Made by a program: the position numbers and the translations under genes. A stretch of DNA of 64,000 nt from Kalaharituber pfeilii (taxonomy: Eukaryota; Ascomycota; Pezizomycetes; Pezizales; Pezizaceae): positions 186,001 to 250,000 of the forward strand of contig WHUZ01000063.1 of the NCBI GenBank assembly GCA_015179045.1. Reading direction: 5' to 3'. The notes below the pieces were generated by a model, which was not told the origin of the DNA, made no database searches, and saw only the letters and a list, made by a program, of their open reading frames with translations. Within the stretch, counting starts at the first letter, position 1. Each line of letters starts with the position of its first letter. This document shows positions 36,435 through 49,788 of this stretch, one piece after another.

Positions 36435-39164
36435 TGTGTTGTTCTAGAAGCAGGAACGTGAGAACAGCCTGTTTGTCACAATACGTTATGAATTGGTCAT
36501 GAAAAGGTAGAATATGGAAAGTGCATATTTCCGTTAGGCCGTGAAAACTGGAACTTTTGGGGCCATGAAGCAGAAGGCGTTTTTAATTGACTCTGTGTAT
36601 CCTGCACAGTGTTCAGCCCTCAGACCCTCAGGTGAATGTGGTTACTCTACATGTGTGTCTTCAGGCCCGGTTCTGTCATGGTCTACCCGAAGGAGGATAT
36701 TGCCGTGTTGATCAACCCGAAAGTTATGCTAGTGACGATTCTGGCCGATCGGGCGGCACGCAAGTGATGATATTGAAAAGGAAAAAAAAATAGTTAATCG
36801 ATCGCTACGGCGCGGTAAAGACAATGAGGTACAAGTCGGGCACGCGCGGAGGTGTAATACAACGACCGACGGCATGGTCACTAGCAGCGCATAGCAGACA
36901 CCAGATGATAGGCACAGGCAATGATCTATTGATAGCTCTAGCATAGAATTGGTGCAATATCTTAGGCGATAGGTTGGTTTCGTAATCGCAACCTTCTTGT
37001 TACGCCTTCGGGCAGGCATCCATAATGCATATGCAGGGCACTTGGAGTATGATTAATAATAATGCGAGCGAGAGTAACCCCGGGGTAAAAATTATAGCAA
37101 CAAACTTTTATCATCTCGATACCATATCCCGCATACCGAGTTCCTGGGATACTAATAACTCCCATATATTTATCTCAAGCGTCATGAGTACGCTTCCGGC
37201 TGACTGTATTCCTTGGACATTGTTATTATTGACGTGGAGCTCTCGTGGACTCAATCGTAGTGTACCGTTTAACCATCAATTGATCATAAGAAAGATGTTA
37301 TAGATATAAAATGCATACATCGGAGGGATGCCGCTAAAGGCTAAAGTAACGGGTACCGAAGAGGGGGGAGGGGGGGGCGCGACTGAAAGGCGGTCGCCGT
37401 GTGAGAATGCTGCAGCAGCGGTTCGAAGGGGGGCTAAGACTAAGAGGTGGTTGGGGGCGGGCGGTCGGTTCAAGAGGTGTAAAGTTTTTGTCAACTTGTC
37501 CGAAATGACCTATGACCTTGTAATATTAGTTGAACTAGAATGCTGTTGTCTCCATATGGAGGTTAACACCAAGAGGGACAGAAATTGCGACCCGGGGAAT
37601 AATGCATCTTGTTCAATAACATAGACTGTACCGGTAATGCTCCAATTCCAGCGATGATTCTCTTTTTTTTTGTTAGAGTAAGTAAAATCTTAGCGATGAC
37701 GAATTGGAATTTTTGGAACTGGGGGCAACCTTTTTTTTTATTTCAGCCAGTTGTGATGCATAAAATCCGGCCACTGTACCTAGTAGAATGGACATTCAAG
37801 GTGGAAAAATCAAGGTATATGCTACGTACTTGCTTTTTTCATGCTGCTCTATATTCGCCATTGAGCCGTGGATAGAATATGATCCTCGGCTTGGAGGTAT
37901 GCGCCCTTCGAGTGGCTGTTTGGCAGGCAAAAAAATCAGGGTAATGCCTTGCGGTTCGTGCAGCTAAACGCTGCACCTCACATTGCCCCTATTATTTCTC
38001 TTGAAATATTTTTACCGGGATTATCAGTTGGGGTCCCAGTGAAACGCAGAAATTTAACGAGGACAATCCTCACACCAGTAGATCTCTAAGCCAACCCGAG
38101 ATAACATTTACCCAGCAAGGCAAAAAAGTGAAACGTGACTCATAGGTAGCCGCCATCCGTACTTTGGAGTGTCCAATTGCAGCGAGGAATTCTCTCAAAT
38201 GAAATTCCTACCCACCAACCAGACTACTTCAATTTATCTTTTATCGATGATCAGCAATCTCGTACTACTTCATCGCTTCCGACAACATTGCAATGCGTAT
38301 GGTGAGCCACCGCCGCATTGTGGCTACTAACGAAGTTTCGAATGATGGCAGGAGAATTGCCATGCAAGCCAAGGATTGTTGTGCTCACAAGCAGCATACA
38401 GACTGGGCAACTCGGGTAATAATCCTCCTAGAACAGAGTTCACCAAGAACGACCCTGCCGCTCGTGAGGCACGCCATCGTCGAGCTTGCTTCTATCAGCA
38501 TCTGAGTCTACTTTCCACGTGCCTGCTTCGTGTAGCCCAAATCCTCCAGCTTTTCAAGAGCCGATACTATCTACATCTAATGACTCGTGCAGTTACATAT
38601 CAGCCACGCTCGGAGTCGATCTTTTCAGAGTTACATTAATGCTATATTGGTATCCTCTTTTATATTCTGTTTGAATTACTTGGCTCGGATACTGATGCAT
38701 TAAAATATGTAATTCATCCGGTATACTTGCAGTAGCTGGAGTGGTGACTCTATCCGGCAAGGGTGGTTTACCGACTGTTTGATACCGAACTCGTCAAGCT
38801 TCCAAACATGTTACTCACTCAGCAATCGATACGCTGATCGACATGCTTTGATCCAAGGCCTGATCCACAGAGTAATTAGTCCACGAGCTGATATATGCGC
38901 TGTTCGGCGAGCTGTCCCACACCAATTGATCCAAGTAAGGACTGTTCGATACGCTGACCATCAACTGTTCCATGCCTATTTTCAGCAATGTACTTTAATC
39001 GGCTACTTCACGGGAGGTTCCACAGTCAACACGATATGCAGTATCTCAAGCTAAAGTCCGGCTGAATGGGCCGCGTAAGTGGCTGGCGAACTTCCGAGCT
39101 GCTCAATAACCTAATTGAAACCTCCACGTCACCGGTGCATCGTATGCTTATCAGAGGGAAAAAG

Positions 39165-39285
39165 AGAAAACCTTTAATATACCCTGCAGCAAAAGCAAAA
39201 ACCTTTGAAATACCCATCATGTCATTAAAGTAGTAACAATACCGCCTTGGCATGGTATTTTTAAAGCAGCGATATATCAGTAAGC
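39165..39285 (-). repeat. Inverted repeat, left arm
   Basis: The reverse complement of this arm matches 39590-39710 over about 121 bp at roughly 85-90 percent by eye, including the shared core GATGGGTATTTCAAAGG. The two arms point towards each other across about 305 bp. Confidence 0.85.
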
Positions 39286-39589
39286 GCGTTTGGTGCTGAG
39301 ATACGGGTAATATGCCTATTTGTTTCAACGCGTATGCAATAATGCCACTTGGTCGGCATATGTCCCTAGCTATTTGGCTCATTCCTGCTATTCAGCTTAT
39401 TGCTGTTCAACTCCAGGGTTCACTGCTGCAGGTACTACTAACTACTCCAGCTGTTACCACTCCTACTCGTGCTCACTACTCTCGCTGCTGTCTCAGGCTT
39501 CTGCTCAACTGCTCACTACGAACCGAGTGGCAGTATGTCGAACAGGTTAAAACAAGAGGTATCAGAATTAGAACTTGACGTGCTTGCTG

Positions 39590-39710
39590 AACACGCATAT
39601 ATCGCTGCTCTTAGAAAACCATGCCAAGATGGTGTTGTTACTATTTTAATGTTATGATGGGTATTTCAAAGGTTTTTGCTTTTGCTGCAGGATATATTAA
39701 AGGTTTTCTC
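39590..39710 (+). repeat. Inverted repeat, right arm
   Basis: Partner of the arm at 39165-39285. The frame across this arm (39621-39836) encodes 71 codons, and the left arm encodes the same central peptide (MMGISKVFAFAAGYIKGFL) on the other strand. The coding look could be a trace of a former gene or element. Confidence 0.85.
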
Positions 39711-42313
39711 GAGGGAAAAACAATGCGAGACAGTATAGTAGGGCTTGGCTTGGAAAGGCATCTGCCGCTGATAATGAAAGAGGACGGCAGAATTGAAACA
39801 CCAGGATATGGATATCTTGAAATTTTTACCAAATAGGACAGACGGCATACGACTTGGGCTGTTGAGCCCTCTCCCAAATATTCCTCAGCGAAGCTGAGTT
39901 CGATTATACGGCTGAAAATAGCATTAAGCTGCTAAAAAGGGAAGTTCCTCTGCTGAATAATATCGATCTGATATTGCAATAGTATAGTTTGTCCCGTGCG
40001 CATTATGCCGGAAATGGGACTGTTGTATAAAATATATTACAATTCTCCTAGTCTGGTTTGATATATTTAAAGAAATCAGGTCCACTCATATTGGTCTGGT
40101 TGCATCAGTCTCGATGGTTGCATCTCTTGGTATATGAAGTTACTGCATATACTGCAATGACAATATTGGTAACTTCCATAGACCAGGACAAAAAGCAATG
40201 GACGGAAAGAATGAACGTCGTCCGTGCATGCATGCATGGATGAACCGTAGATCTACTTAGTAGTGCTTAAATTTATATGCCAGCATTTGGAGTACATTTC
40301 ATCAGAAGTCCGACTGTTGAAGCGACTTGTATAGTTACGTCGGCCATGCAGGTTGCTCAAATACCGACATCTGTACTCAACGTTTGCAGATCGTGGAGCA
40401 AGTAGCGTACGTACTCCACACCGTCGTAAGCCCGCGACCCCCGCGCATGCAGACCCCCACCATCGAGCTCCGGATCCTGGGTCCTGATAGCTATGTATTG
40501 GAATAAAGATATATTCAGACGATATGTAGCTCCCGGCAGGCCTGCCGCACCTCAAGAAGGCAGCCTATAGCAGCTCTAATATTTTCCACTCCCTGCATTC
40601 CATATACAACTAATGTATCAGTACTCTACAATACCCGACACTCTGGATATGTGTCATATGCGTCATATGTCCTTGCTTTTCAGCTGAACAAGGGTTGTCA
40701 CTTCTTTGTTTCGAGTACTTTACTTGTTTTTATCATGCACGGCGTGTGGAGAGGGAGGCGCGGAGGTGGGCCACGAGACACACTGCAGTCTTGAGGGTGT
40801 GCGCAGGGAATAAAACAAGAATTAAGCAAACGAGTTGTGTGTGAGAAAGATGCCGGTGAGAAAGAGATCGACTCTGGGGTGGAGGGTTGCATCCAGAATT
40901 GTCTTTTTCCTCTTTTGGATTAGGTAACTTGAGATGCAGGTATGAGTACTTATGTGGTACTTTAGCACCATGTAGAGTACTCGACAGTTCCTTGGTAGGT
41001 GAGTCATTATGCATGACGGTGTGTGTTTTGGAATTTCTAATTAGTGCTTATTTGGACTGGGTTTTTGTGAATTTGAAGATGGGAATGTGGGGTGTTGAGA
41101 AGCAGGGAAGTAAAAGTAGGTACCTGCTGTATGCAAGAACAATGGTTGCGGGGGGGGGGAGACGAGATGAAAAACTTTGTACTCCCATTTTTTCTAGTTG
41201 AGGGAAGTTCTGATTTCTGGACGTGCTGGGTTTACGAGGTGTGAAGGTGTGGAGGGTGGCATATGCAAGTATCTGTACTCTACGGGTAGTCTGATTGGCT
41301 CTAAGGGTAAAATAAAAATAGCGGTGCCGAGACTTTGAGGAAGTATTTTGTAGGCATTGTAAACAAGGCATTTATTTAGCAATATCACTCGATCCAAATA
41401 CATGTACCCATGTACATCTTGCGCCATGTATATAATCCCGATCTCGATATCGATATGATATCGACTCTTATGTTTTTTCTTATATCATGATGCAGTATGC
41501 ACGTAGGTACATACTGCGCTGCGCGATCATATGTCCAGCACGATATTTATATGCATCATTCATGCCATGTACTTAGAGTAAGCACCTCAAGTAGACCAAC
41601 CCGGGACTCGTGATTTCGATAGGTTATGCGTTAACGAATCCAGTGTTGGGAAAATACTACTATATATAAAGTAATACCGAGCCACAAGTATAAGAGAGAT
41701 GTATCTATTAGGGTGTAGCGTATGTATCATAAAGTATATTATAAATCTACAACAAAACCACTAGCAAGCTAGTGCTTAGATTTATTTTCTAAATAAAAAC
41801 GATTTCTTCATTCGCTGAAAAGCTACTGTAGAATATGTACAGTTTATAACGTCATGGAATACTACATAGCTATATATCGGTATGCTAATGCCATGGTTGC
41901 GCATGCTACTGGGACAAAATTGGTGCCTATATTTGGATAGATGAGATTTCGCACCTGAGCGGACTCCAGACGTCACTGGTTATGAGAATAAAGACGTCAT
42001 TGTCCAGATGATTTATGCACGTCAGTCTGGTGTATAATCCAATAAGTAGCTCACATCGAGTTTGGTATGATGTCAAATGCCTATTTATTTAGAGACTCGA
42101 TTGTATGCATGCATACGTCATTAATAGTCTTGCATGAGAGCTACGAACTAGTATCAAGGGCAAAGTCTGGTTGTAGAACACCATATGCATATGCATGACG
42201 TTCTTGATCTGCTATTGCCTAGCAGAGTGGGGTCTATGTAATAGTCGTTATGTTAATGTAAAGTGAGTATTTCTTTATCTTTTTGTACTGGATATGCATG
42301 TACTCGAGTACAA

Positions 42314-42335
42314 CTGTTCTCGTGCCCAGGCTCTA
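42314..42335 (+). repeat. Dispersed motif, copy 2
   Basis: CTGTTCTCGTGCCCAGGCTC, the same core as at 30537 (minus strand) and 42765. Confidence 0.6.
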
Positions 42336-42764
42336 TTGCAATTTGACTACCTGGAAGGAGAAGCACTAGGTACCTAGCCACATACTTCTTGCGAAATCTG
42401 CACACTCCTCTACCCGAACACTTCCGCGCTTCAACTCGCTTGTCGCACGCATTTCAAGACCCTCAGGTGGCGACAAATGAGTTCAACGCTATGCCAATCG
42501 ACCCATATTAATGACTTACCCTGCCTCTTGTGGCCATTTCGGTGTGACAATGGCGGAGCTGTATGTCCCATTAAATGAATTGACCAGTAGAGCGTGAGCT
42601 CAACAATCCAACCAATTACTTGATGTAGTGGGGATGCGCAACAAGAAAAAGTGTAGTCTGGTTGCGAAAAAGTGGTATTGCAGGGAACTTTAAACGGCAG
42701 CCTGGTTGAGGACCACAAGAGCCTCAGATTCCCTGTGTTTTTCAATCAAATTTGGCCAATGAAT

Positions 42765-42785
42765 TGTTCTCGTGCCCAGACTCTG
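42765..42785 (+). repeat. Dispersed motif, copy 3
   Basis: TGTTCTCGTGCCCAGACTCT lies 451 bp downstream of copy 2 in the same orientation. The following bases (CAATTGGC against CAATTTGAC) are also similar, so the shared unit is longer than the core. Confidence 0.6.
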
Positions 42786-44184
42786 CCTCAATTGGCGTGG
42801 CTTAGGCTGTAATAAGTAATCATTCTATAGCCCAAAATGTATTTATGCTTGAGCCGCATGCGCACCCCCCTTGCAAAAGGGCAGGGGATATGTCAATGCC
42901 AAGCTTATAACTCTACATCACATGCGCAGTGGGCCTGAGGCTGTGTCGCAGGTGCCCAAGAAAATCAGCAAATTACTTTGAAACTTATTGGGGAAGAGCC
43001 AACGAAATGAGGCTGGCATGTCCTACGCCGCAAGCAATTGGCCCAATATCATGTAGAAAAAGGTCGATGAGAAGGCTGTGGTATGTCGGTATGGCGTACA
43101 TGATGTACGGCGGGCCGGCCTGCACGTGGGATCTTGGTCAGGACGGGGTTCAGAAGTGGGAGCGTGGCGCGCGATGCTCGATCGAGTGTTCTATGTGATT
43201 CGCTGAATTGGGAGTACCATATGGGGCGGTGGTGATAGGATGTGCATCTAGTGAATTTCAATTTGGTCGATGGCAATAGATACTTCATATAGTTCGAACC
43301 GTCAGTTATTAGAAGAGGAAGGACTCGGCAAGGCGAATAGTTTGTGGCGAAATGAACAATAGGATTGTTGCTACACTGCAAGCGAAAGTGCCGTATATGC
43401 CGGTACGTACGGAGGCTGATGGGACCAGTGGCAGGGCAAGGCTGACAGCGAACTTGAAGATCTAGAATACATCTTGTAGCTCTGATCTGACTGGACAATC
43501 CGTGATCTTGAGCCCAGAGATACAATGCGATTGCAGTGGCGTACGCTTACTTTACAAACATGTGGCTGCAGCACTGGTGCCACGTGCATGCTCGGCTATG
43601 ATAATATATTTCAATTGGATGTTCTGCAAGTACAGCTTACTTTTTGCGTTTGGTTTAGGTTGTACATCTAAGGAACGTAGAATGTCGGTACCTGAATCCA
43701 GGTATTCACAGCCTTGCGACAAGCTGGAATACATGATGTCGACTATATGTGGAGGTTTCAGCAAAGTGTCATTATGTAGAGTTACAAAAAATGTACGAGA
43801 CTAGCAAAACTGGCAGCAGAAAAGCCCATGTCCCGTTCAGCGACAACAAGACAAGGCTATTGTCGTGACTACCTTTACGAGACTAGGCTGCCTCTTTGCA
43901 ATTGAATGTTCAATAAACCGCAAGAAAACTAGTACGACTTGGCATGCAAGGCTTTCGAAGGCACTTCGGACATCCTTCACAAAATGCAGATATAGGTAGC
44001 TACGTAGGTCTATGGTTGAGTTGTCCCGCATTTTTGTGGCTCTACCGCGCAATTGTTTCACATATTCAATTCATTCCAGATCGCAATTGTACATTTAACC
44101 CTAGACCTTGCAATGTTTCTGTAGAATAATTCTGCAAAGTTCGCCCACCGTCGGCGTTTTGTTTAAACATTTATGTGGTGGTGG

Positions 44185-44203
44185 TAGTCTGGTTCGAGAC
44201 TGG
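44185..44203 (+). repeat. 19-bp repeat, copy 1
   Basis: TAGTCTGGTTCGAGACTGG is identical to 47451-47469. The unit is itself partly palindromic (AGTCT..AGACT). Flanking bases differ. Confidence 0.75.
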
Positions 44204-46531
44204 TGTGTTGTTCGCGGCTCATATTAGCTTCTCATCCAGGGTATTCTGATGAGAGGGGGAGGCGTAGGACTCATTGGCCAATAATCCCCTGCTATCCCGG
44301 TCTCCGCATGCACTCGGCATGTTGCTTTGATTCCCCAGCTACTGGTAGCCTATGTAATCGTTACCTTAGATCTGAGGTTCTGGAAGCCTCGTTTCAGTAT
44401 CCTTGAATCCCTGGCCCTTGCGGGGAGTTTGACGTGACTGAGATCTTGTCTTACGTCGAGGATAGAGATCTAGAGATACTCATACCTATGAGTACTCCAA
44501 TTCAATTCTTCAAGACAGGCATTGACGAATGACGCAAGATGTCTTAAATTTACAAGTATCAAGGAAATCAAGGTGTTGTTTAATCCATGCGGGGCCTGTG
44601 CCAAGCCAGACCAGTTTTTCCTCCCTTAAGATTGCAATTTCGATATCGTTACTTATGTATACTTGCATATCGCGAATTGGTACGTAAACTGTAGGATCTA
44701 TGGGCCCATTAGTAGTATCTTCCTATCTCATAACAGAGCTAGATGCGGAGTTCCGGATACCCGGGGACGATATCGCGAGAATCCTCGGCATTTGGCCTTT
44801 CATTACCACATATCATATGTCCGCCTTCCCTATTCCAGCGCGTTCAGAGTAGTCCTCACACATCAGGCGTGAGACTAGGGATCCGCAATGTTAATCAAAC
44901 AGGATCGTAAGATGGGTTGACGTGTCATTGAGCGGCAGCACAAGAACTCGGGTTACCCCTGTGACATGACGCCTTAGTCACCAGGCTCCGGCGACGGGTG
45001 CTTGTGGATTGCGAAAGTAAAACGCACAGGGAACGTCAGCGCTACCAGCACCAGCTTTGGAACCGATTACGACAATCAACCTAGTGATTGAGGTGTGTTG
45101 TTCCTGGAATTTGAAGAACATTCGAATCTGGGGATTCCGCATGGATATCAACGGCACCTGCACTGAAGTATCGCTAGCTTGCTTACGTAGTTAGTTAGAT
45201 CAGGTACAAGATGGATTATCATAACTCGCCTGAATTGCGATTGACATGAGACTAACCGCGAAATCGAACGTGAAAATAACTGCCAACTTGCAATAGGACA
45301 GCAAAACGGCGCCGCGTCGTAACTAGCCCTTAAGCCTAGGGCTACAGGTCATAGGGCTACATGATCCTAAGTAACGGTAGACTGGTAGGTAGGGAAGTAG
45401 AGATAATTTACATCATACGATAGCTAGCCCGCAAAAGTAAATTTGTTTTCTTTTTGTTTCTAACTAGTACTTTTGAAAAAAAAAAATGGTTAATAATAGC
45501 GCCAGAAGGACGATAGTCTATGAATGAACATCAATGAATTGTCAAAAACTAACAGCCTCATTTTTCAAACTTATTACGTTTGTTTGTTTATGGGGCGGGA
45601 AAACAAAAAACAGGGAAAATGAAGAAAAGTTTAAACCATTTTTGGATAGGCTTATGATAGCTTTGCGGGGATCCGGAAGATTATCTGTTTATGTATAATT
45701 ACTACAATATCCTAGACCAACGCATGTGAAGAGATAAACGTTCGTAAACACAAGCTAATACCAAAGTGGGAGTGCCGATGTTTGGTAGCCTGGTTGCAGC
45801 ACGATGTTCGAACCATGTACGTCATGTCAGGGCGACTTGGAGCACACATCACATCAGGGGACTTCAGGAAAGGTTGTTTTTTTCCTAATTACGTATATAG
45901 CTGTGACTATGATATGTTCAATAGGATTAATGACCTCCCGCAACTTTTCCTTGATTGTTTCATGATTTTGCAAATCGTGAGGCATACAGCTAGCTAACTA
46001 TGATAGATCTACCTAGTGAGTTGCCTAACCGAGTTAACACCCCGCGAATGATGTCATGATAGGCACCCTTGCAATACCAAATTTATCAAGTCCGTCATGA
46101 CTTTTCAAGTAAGTACACACTTCAAATAATAGCAAAAACACATGTCAGTCATTGTCCAGTCAAAAAATCTAGTCGACCTTCCCTGAACTCTCTTAGCAAT
46201 AATTAGACAAGCTATAATAATCGCTACCATGATTTCTTCTAGCTCTATACCGCCTCTTGCATGCATATGTATCTAAGCCAAGTAAGCCAAGCCTCCCACC
46301 TGCAGTTCTGCGTCTTGACATATCTTATTCTCACGTAACCGCCCATGTATGCATCGCAATGTTTCATGTCAGGCAACTAGTTTCAAAACAATCCCTTTGT
46401 TGTCAAACGAAACGGAATGCACACTGGACAATGCAAAGTGTTTTCTTTTTTTTCTTTTTTTTTTTGCAATTCCCCAATGACAAGGCAGATTGATGTGTAG
46501 ATAACGTTTGATGATATACCATGGGACTCTG

Positions 46532-46609
46532 TTTCAACCTATGAGATGATTCGACCTACAGGAGTCTCCGTTTCAACCTATGAGACGATTCAACCTCCAT
46601 GAGACACTA
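46532..46609. repeat. 39-bp imperfect tandem duplication
   Basis: Two units beginning TTTCAACCTATGAGA are spaced by 39 bp, followed by a partial third (CATGAGACACTATTAACCT). Confidence 0.8.
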
Positions 46610-47450
46610 TTAACCTCATGTAACTATATCAACCTACTTCGTCTTCGAGGCACTGACTAAGCTATAGGCTGTGATAATTCGGGCTACCAGAATATAGGTA
46701 TCACTCTCTTTACCTTCATCCACGTAAAATTCCGCCTCCCCCATATGCAACAAAGTATCTCACTGTATCAAACTTACATCATACTTAGCTCTAAACTCCC
46801 TCACCACCTTCATTATTATCCATCAAAACAGCATAATAATACCCCTCACATCTTCGCAAAGTCGGGTAATGTTGAACCTTTTCAATACTATGCAAAATCT
46901 GGCTCGAGGTACTGAGTTACCATAAAGAAAGCTCTAAATTCGCTGAGTACGATATATGAAAAGGTACTCCACTGTCCCTTCAAATGCTTCGCAAGCCTAA
47001 TAGACTTGTAACGAATAAATTGGCATTGGAGATGTTTCCTAGTAGATGGCTTCGACAGTCGGAGCCTGTGGTAACACAGTGAGTTTCTTCACTTATTCTA
47101 GAAGCCCCCCTGGAGTCCCATCCAATAGTTGCCGCCGAGAGAACTTTTGACAAGGTGTTGAACAGCTTGGCGGGCTACACATAGAGAACCCCCACCTCAG
47201 TACTACCTATAAACGGACAGAGCTGGGAGACCACCTCCCGACACCAATCCGGTGATAAAATACAAGCTCCCTACATAGATATCTATAGCTCGTATCCAGG
47301 AATTTGGCAGGTATCTTGATACCCATTCATTTTAGTCAGAGTTCTGATGGTCACGCAAGGCGACACGGGCCCCACGAAGGTCTTGGCATGAGACTAGGTT
47401 CGCGTAGTGGTGAGTAGCTTAGTCAGCCACTAGGTCAAGTACGCAGTATG

Positions 47451-47469
47451 TAGTCTGGTTCGAGACTGG
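47451..47469 (+). repeat. 19-bp repeat, copy 2
   Basis: Exact copy of 44185-44203, same orientation, 3.27 kb downstream. A 12-base partial copy is seen inverted near 56300. Confidence 0.75.
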
Positions 47470-48799
47470 ACACGGGTCATCAAATAAATATTCAAAAAGT
47501 CGACAGCACAAAATGGGACAAGCCAACCCATGCTGCACCTGGCGAGGAAGGTGATTTGCAGAGCTGGACGTTCGAGTGCTGTTGGAGACTACTCTCATCC
47601 CCCCCCAGTTCGCACTTTATCATTCCCGTTTTTACCACAATCAACCAGACTGACTACCGCTAACAACCACCTGTCAGCCTTGTCACGTAAGCATCCCCCA
47701 GACCACCAACCCAGAACCCTAGTTTCACACTACACACACACACGTGCAACCAGACTAACACACACGCCGTATTCAAACAGACAAAAAGTGAACCAGACAC
47801 GCACGCACGCCCACACACAAAAAAAACAAAAACAAAAACAAAAAAACAAAACAAAAACCCCATCACATGGTTCCAAACAACTCCAAAATATACCCAAACC
47901 TGCCCCCTCGCCTCCCTAAATCTTTCTCTCTCTCTCTTTTTTCTTTTTTTGTTTTTTTTTGTTTTATGTGTACTGTATTATCACGGGACTGCTCAGCAGT
48001 CCAGGGGGAGGGGGGGAGGGGGGGAGATGTTTAATGCCTGATCCCCCAAGTAATCTCTTCCTTCTAAAAAACGTTCACGCCTTACAAAAAAAAATCCAAC
48101 AGCCCCAACAACAACAAATGCCGAGGTGGGTTTAACAAACCCCGAGTAAAACCCACATTATCACGTGACCAAAGTACTTGTAACGGGTTTTGTCTTGGGG
48201 GGGTTTTTCTTAATTTAGATTTCAAGTGCCCAGAAGAAGTGTCATGCCTCCAGCACCCAGCGCCGTTTACGAAGGGGCAGATCGAGTATCACGCCAGCGC
48301 AAAGGTATCGTGCCTCCCCAGTTTTTCTTTCATATTTTTTTTTGTATATATGTTTGTATGATGATACCGTACTAAGTTACTGGGTTTTTTTTAAACTTAT
48401 TCACTTTGTTTTTATACTCTACGTACCCCTTTCCTTTTTTGTTTATATATAGATTTTCTTGGATTTTTGAAAAGGGAGGAAGAAAGAGAGAGGTATCATA
48501 GTGACCTCCTCCCTCCCCGTACCCCCGTCCCACCCGTCGCCAACCCTCGACACACCTCACCTCAACACACACCCACATATCCGCATCCCCCACCTCACCC
48601 CAATCCACACCCCAATCCAACCAAATCAGATTCACAGTTTCACCACCCTTTTTTTGAGAAAAAGCCCGACAGCAAACCTACCAGACGATTCTACAAAAAA
48701 AAAATCGGACGAATAGATGAACTAAATGATTGTTTTTGGAGGATCAAAAATGGGACGTTGTTTTTTTGAATTCAGTTCGTTTTTGTATTTAGAAAAGAA

Positions 48800-48822
48800 A
48801 TATATATATATATATATATATA
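48800..48822. repeat. TA dinucleotide repeat
   Basis: About 11 TA units within an A/T-rich stretch. Confidence 0.95.
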
Positions 48823-49788
48823 AACAATAATAATATTTAAAAAAGAGAAAAGACTCCATGTTAAATAATAATAATAATATTCATAAAAAAGAAAAGACTC
48901 CAAGTAAGATTCAAAAGAGGCAGAGAACAGTAACCAAAGTTAAGTAAACAAAAAACTCCTGCATATAAGAACTGTCAACAAGAAAACCCACCAGCGAAAA
49001 AACATTTCAAAAAAGAAAACAATAAAACTATACTACAAGAAAGATAGATAAAAAAAAAACTTCTCGAGCTTTCCAAATGTCCACAGCAGCGCTTATACTT
49101 ATATGTGCTAGCCATCTCTCTTCCTCTTTCATTCTTGTTATTCGCTCGAGAAGTCCAGCTTCTCAACACATTCTTCTCATTCCCCACACACATATCCATC
49201 TGTTATCCTTAACAACAACAAACAAACCATATCGACCCTGCTTCCCCTACAGTGGGGGGAAGGACACACAAGAGTGTCGAGCGTTCTCAACAAGAAGGCC
49301 ACAAACATCCTCTTCCAAGAAGAAGAGACAAACGTATCTTAGAACAGAAAAAGGAAACAAGGCTTTCAACTCTCCACCCCGTTTCCAAAAGAGAAAAAAA
49401 AAAAAAAAATCAACGTCCCTCTTGTGGCATAAAACAGGGTCTTTGTATTGGGTCCGGTTGGTTTGGTTGGTTGGGTTGGTTGGGGGGAGGGTACTTCTGT
49501 TCATTCCAAACATTTTTCCCTACCCCCTCAACGACCCGACGAAGACCCGATCCAAGTTTTTCCCAATGTGTCGGTTGTGTTTTGTGGGTCGGATTTTGGA
49601 TTTGGTGTGTAGCGGTTGGGATGGGAGTGTGTGTGGTGAGGTATAGGGATGCGGCGGCGGGTAGGTGGGTGGGGTTTTCGTGTTGTCCAGAGAAAATCAA
49701 GCTGTCGTCTGGCGACTCTTTGTCCCCTTCCCTCTCGTCGAAATCTTCCCAGTGTCCAGGTAAAACTGCCCCGTTTTGTGAGTACGAT

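Larger units (their letters stand above)
36435..43500. other. Long gene-poor region with an inverted repeat
   Basis: No supported gene in about 7 kb. Around 38293-38640 two overlapping frames have protein-like sequence (EFTKNDPAAREARHRRACF) but break within about 60 codons and match no known family. A 121-bp inverted repeat lies at 39165-39710. Dispersed motif copies are at 42314 and 42765. Confidence 0.45.
43501..49788. other. Long gene-poor region; 3' flank of the minus-strand gene at its end
   Basis: No supported gene. It holds a perfect 19-bp repeat pair (44185, 47451), a 39-bp tandem duplication (46532-46609), A/C-rich simple sequence (47818-47860), an AT dinucleotide tract (48800-48822) and oligo-purine runs. 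A possible isolated first exon starts at ATG 48244. The last 400-500 bases are probably 3' UTR of the gene at 49789. Confidence 0.45.

Noticed and set aside
38293..38674. Overlapping protein-like frames
   Set aside because: No frame exceeds about 87 codons, no join is convincing and no family is recognised; left as intergenic.
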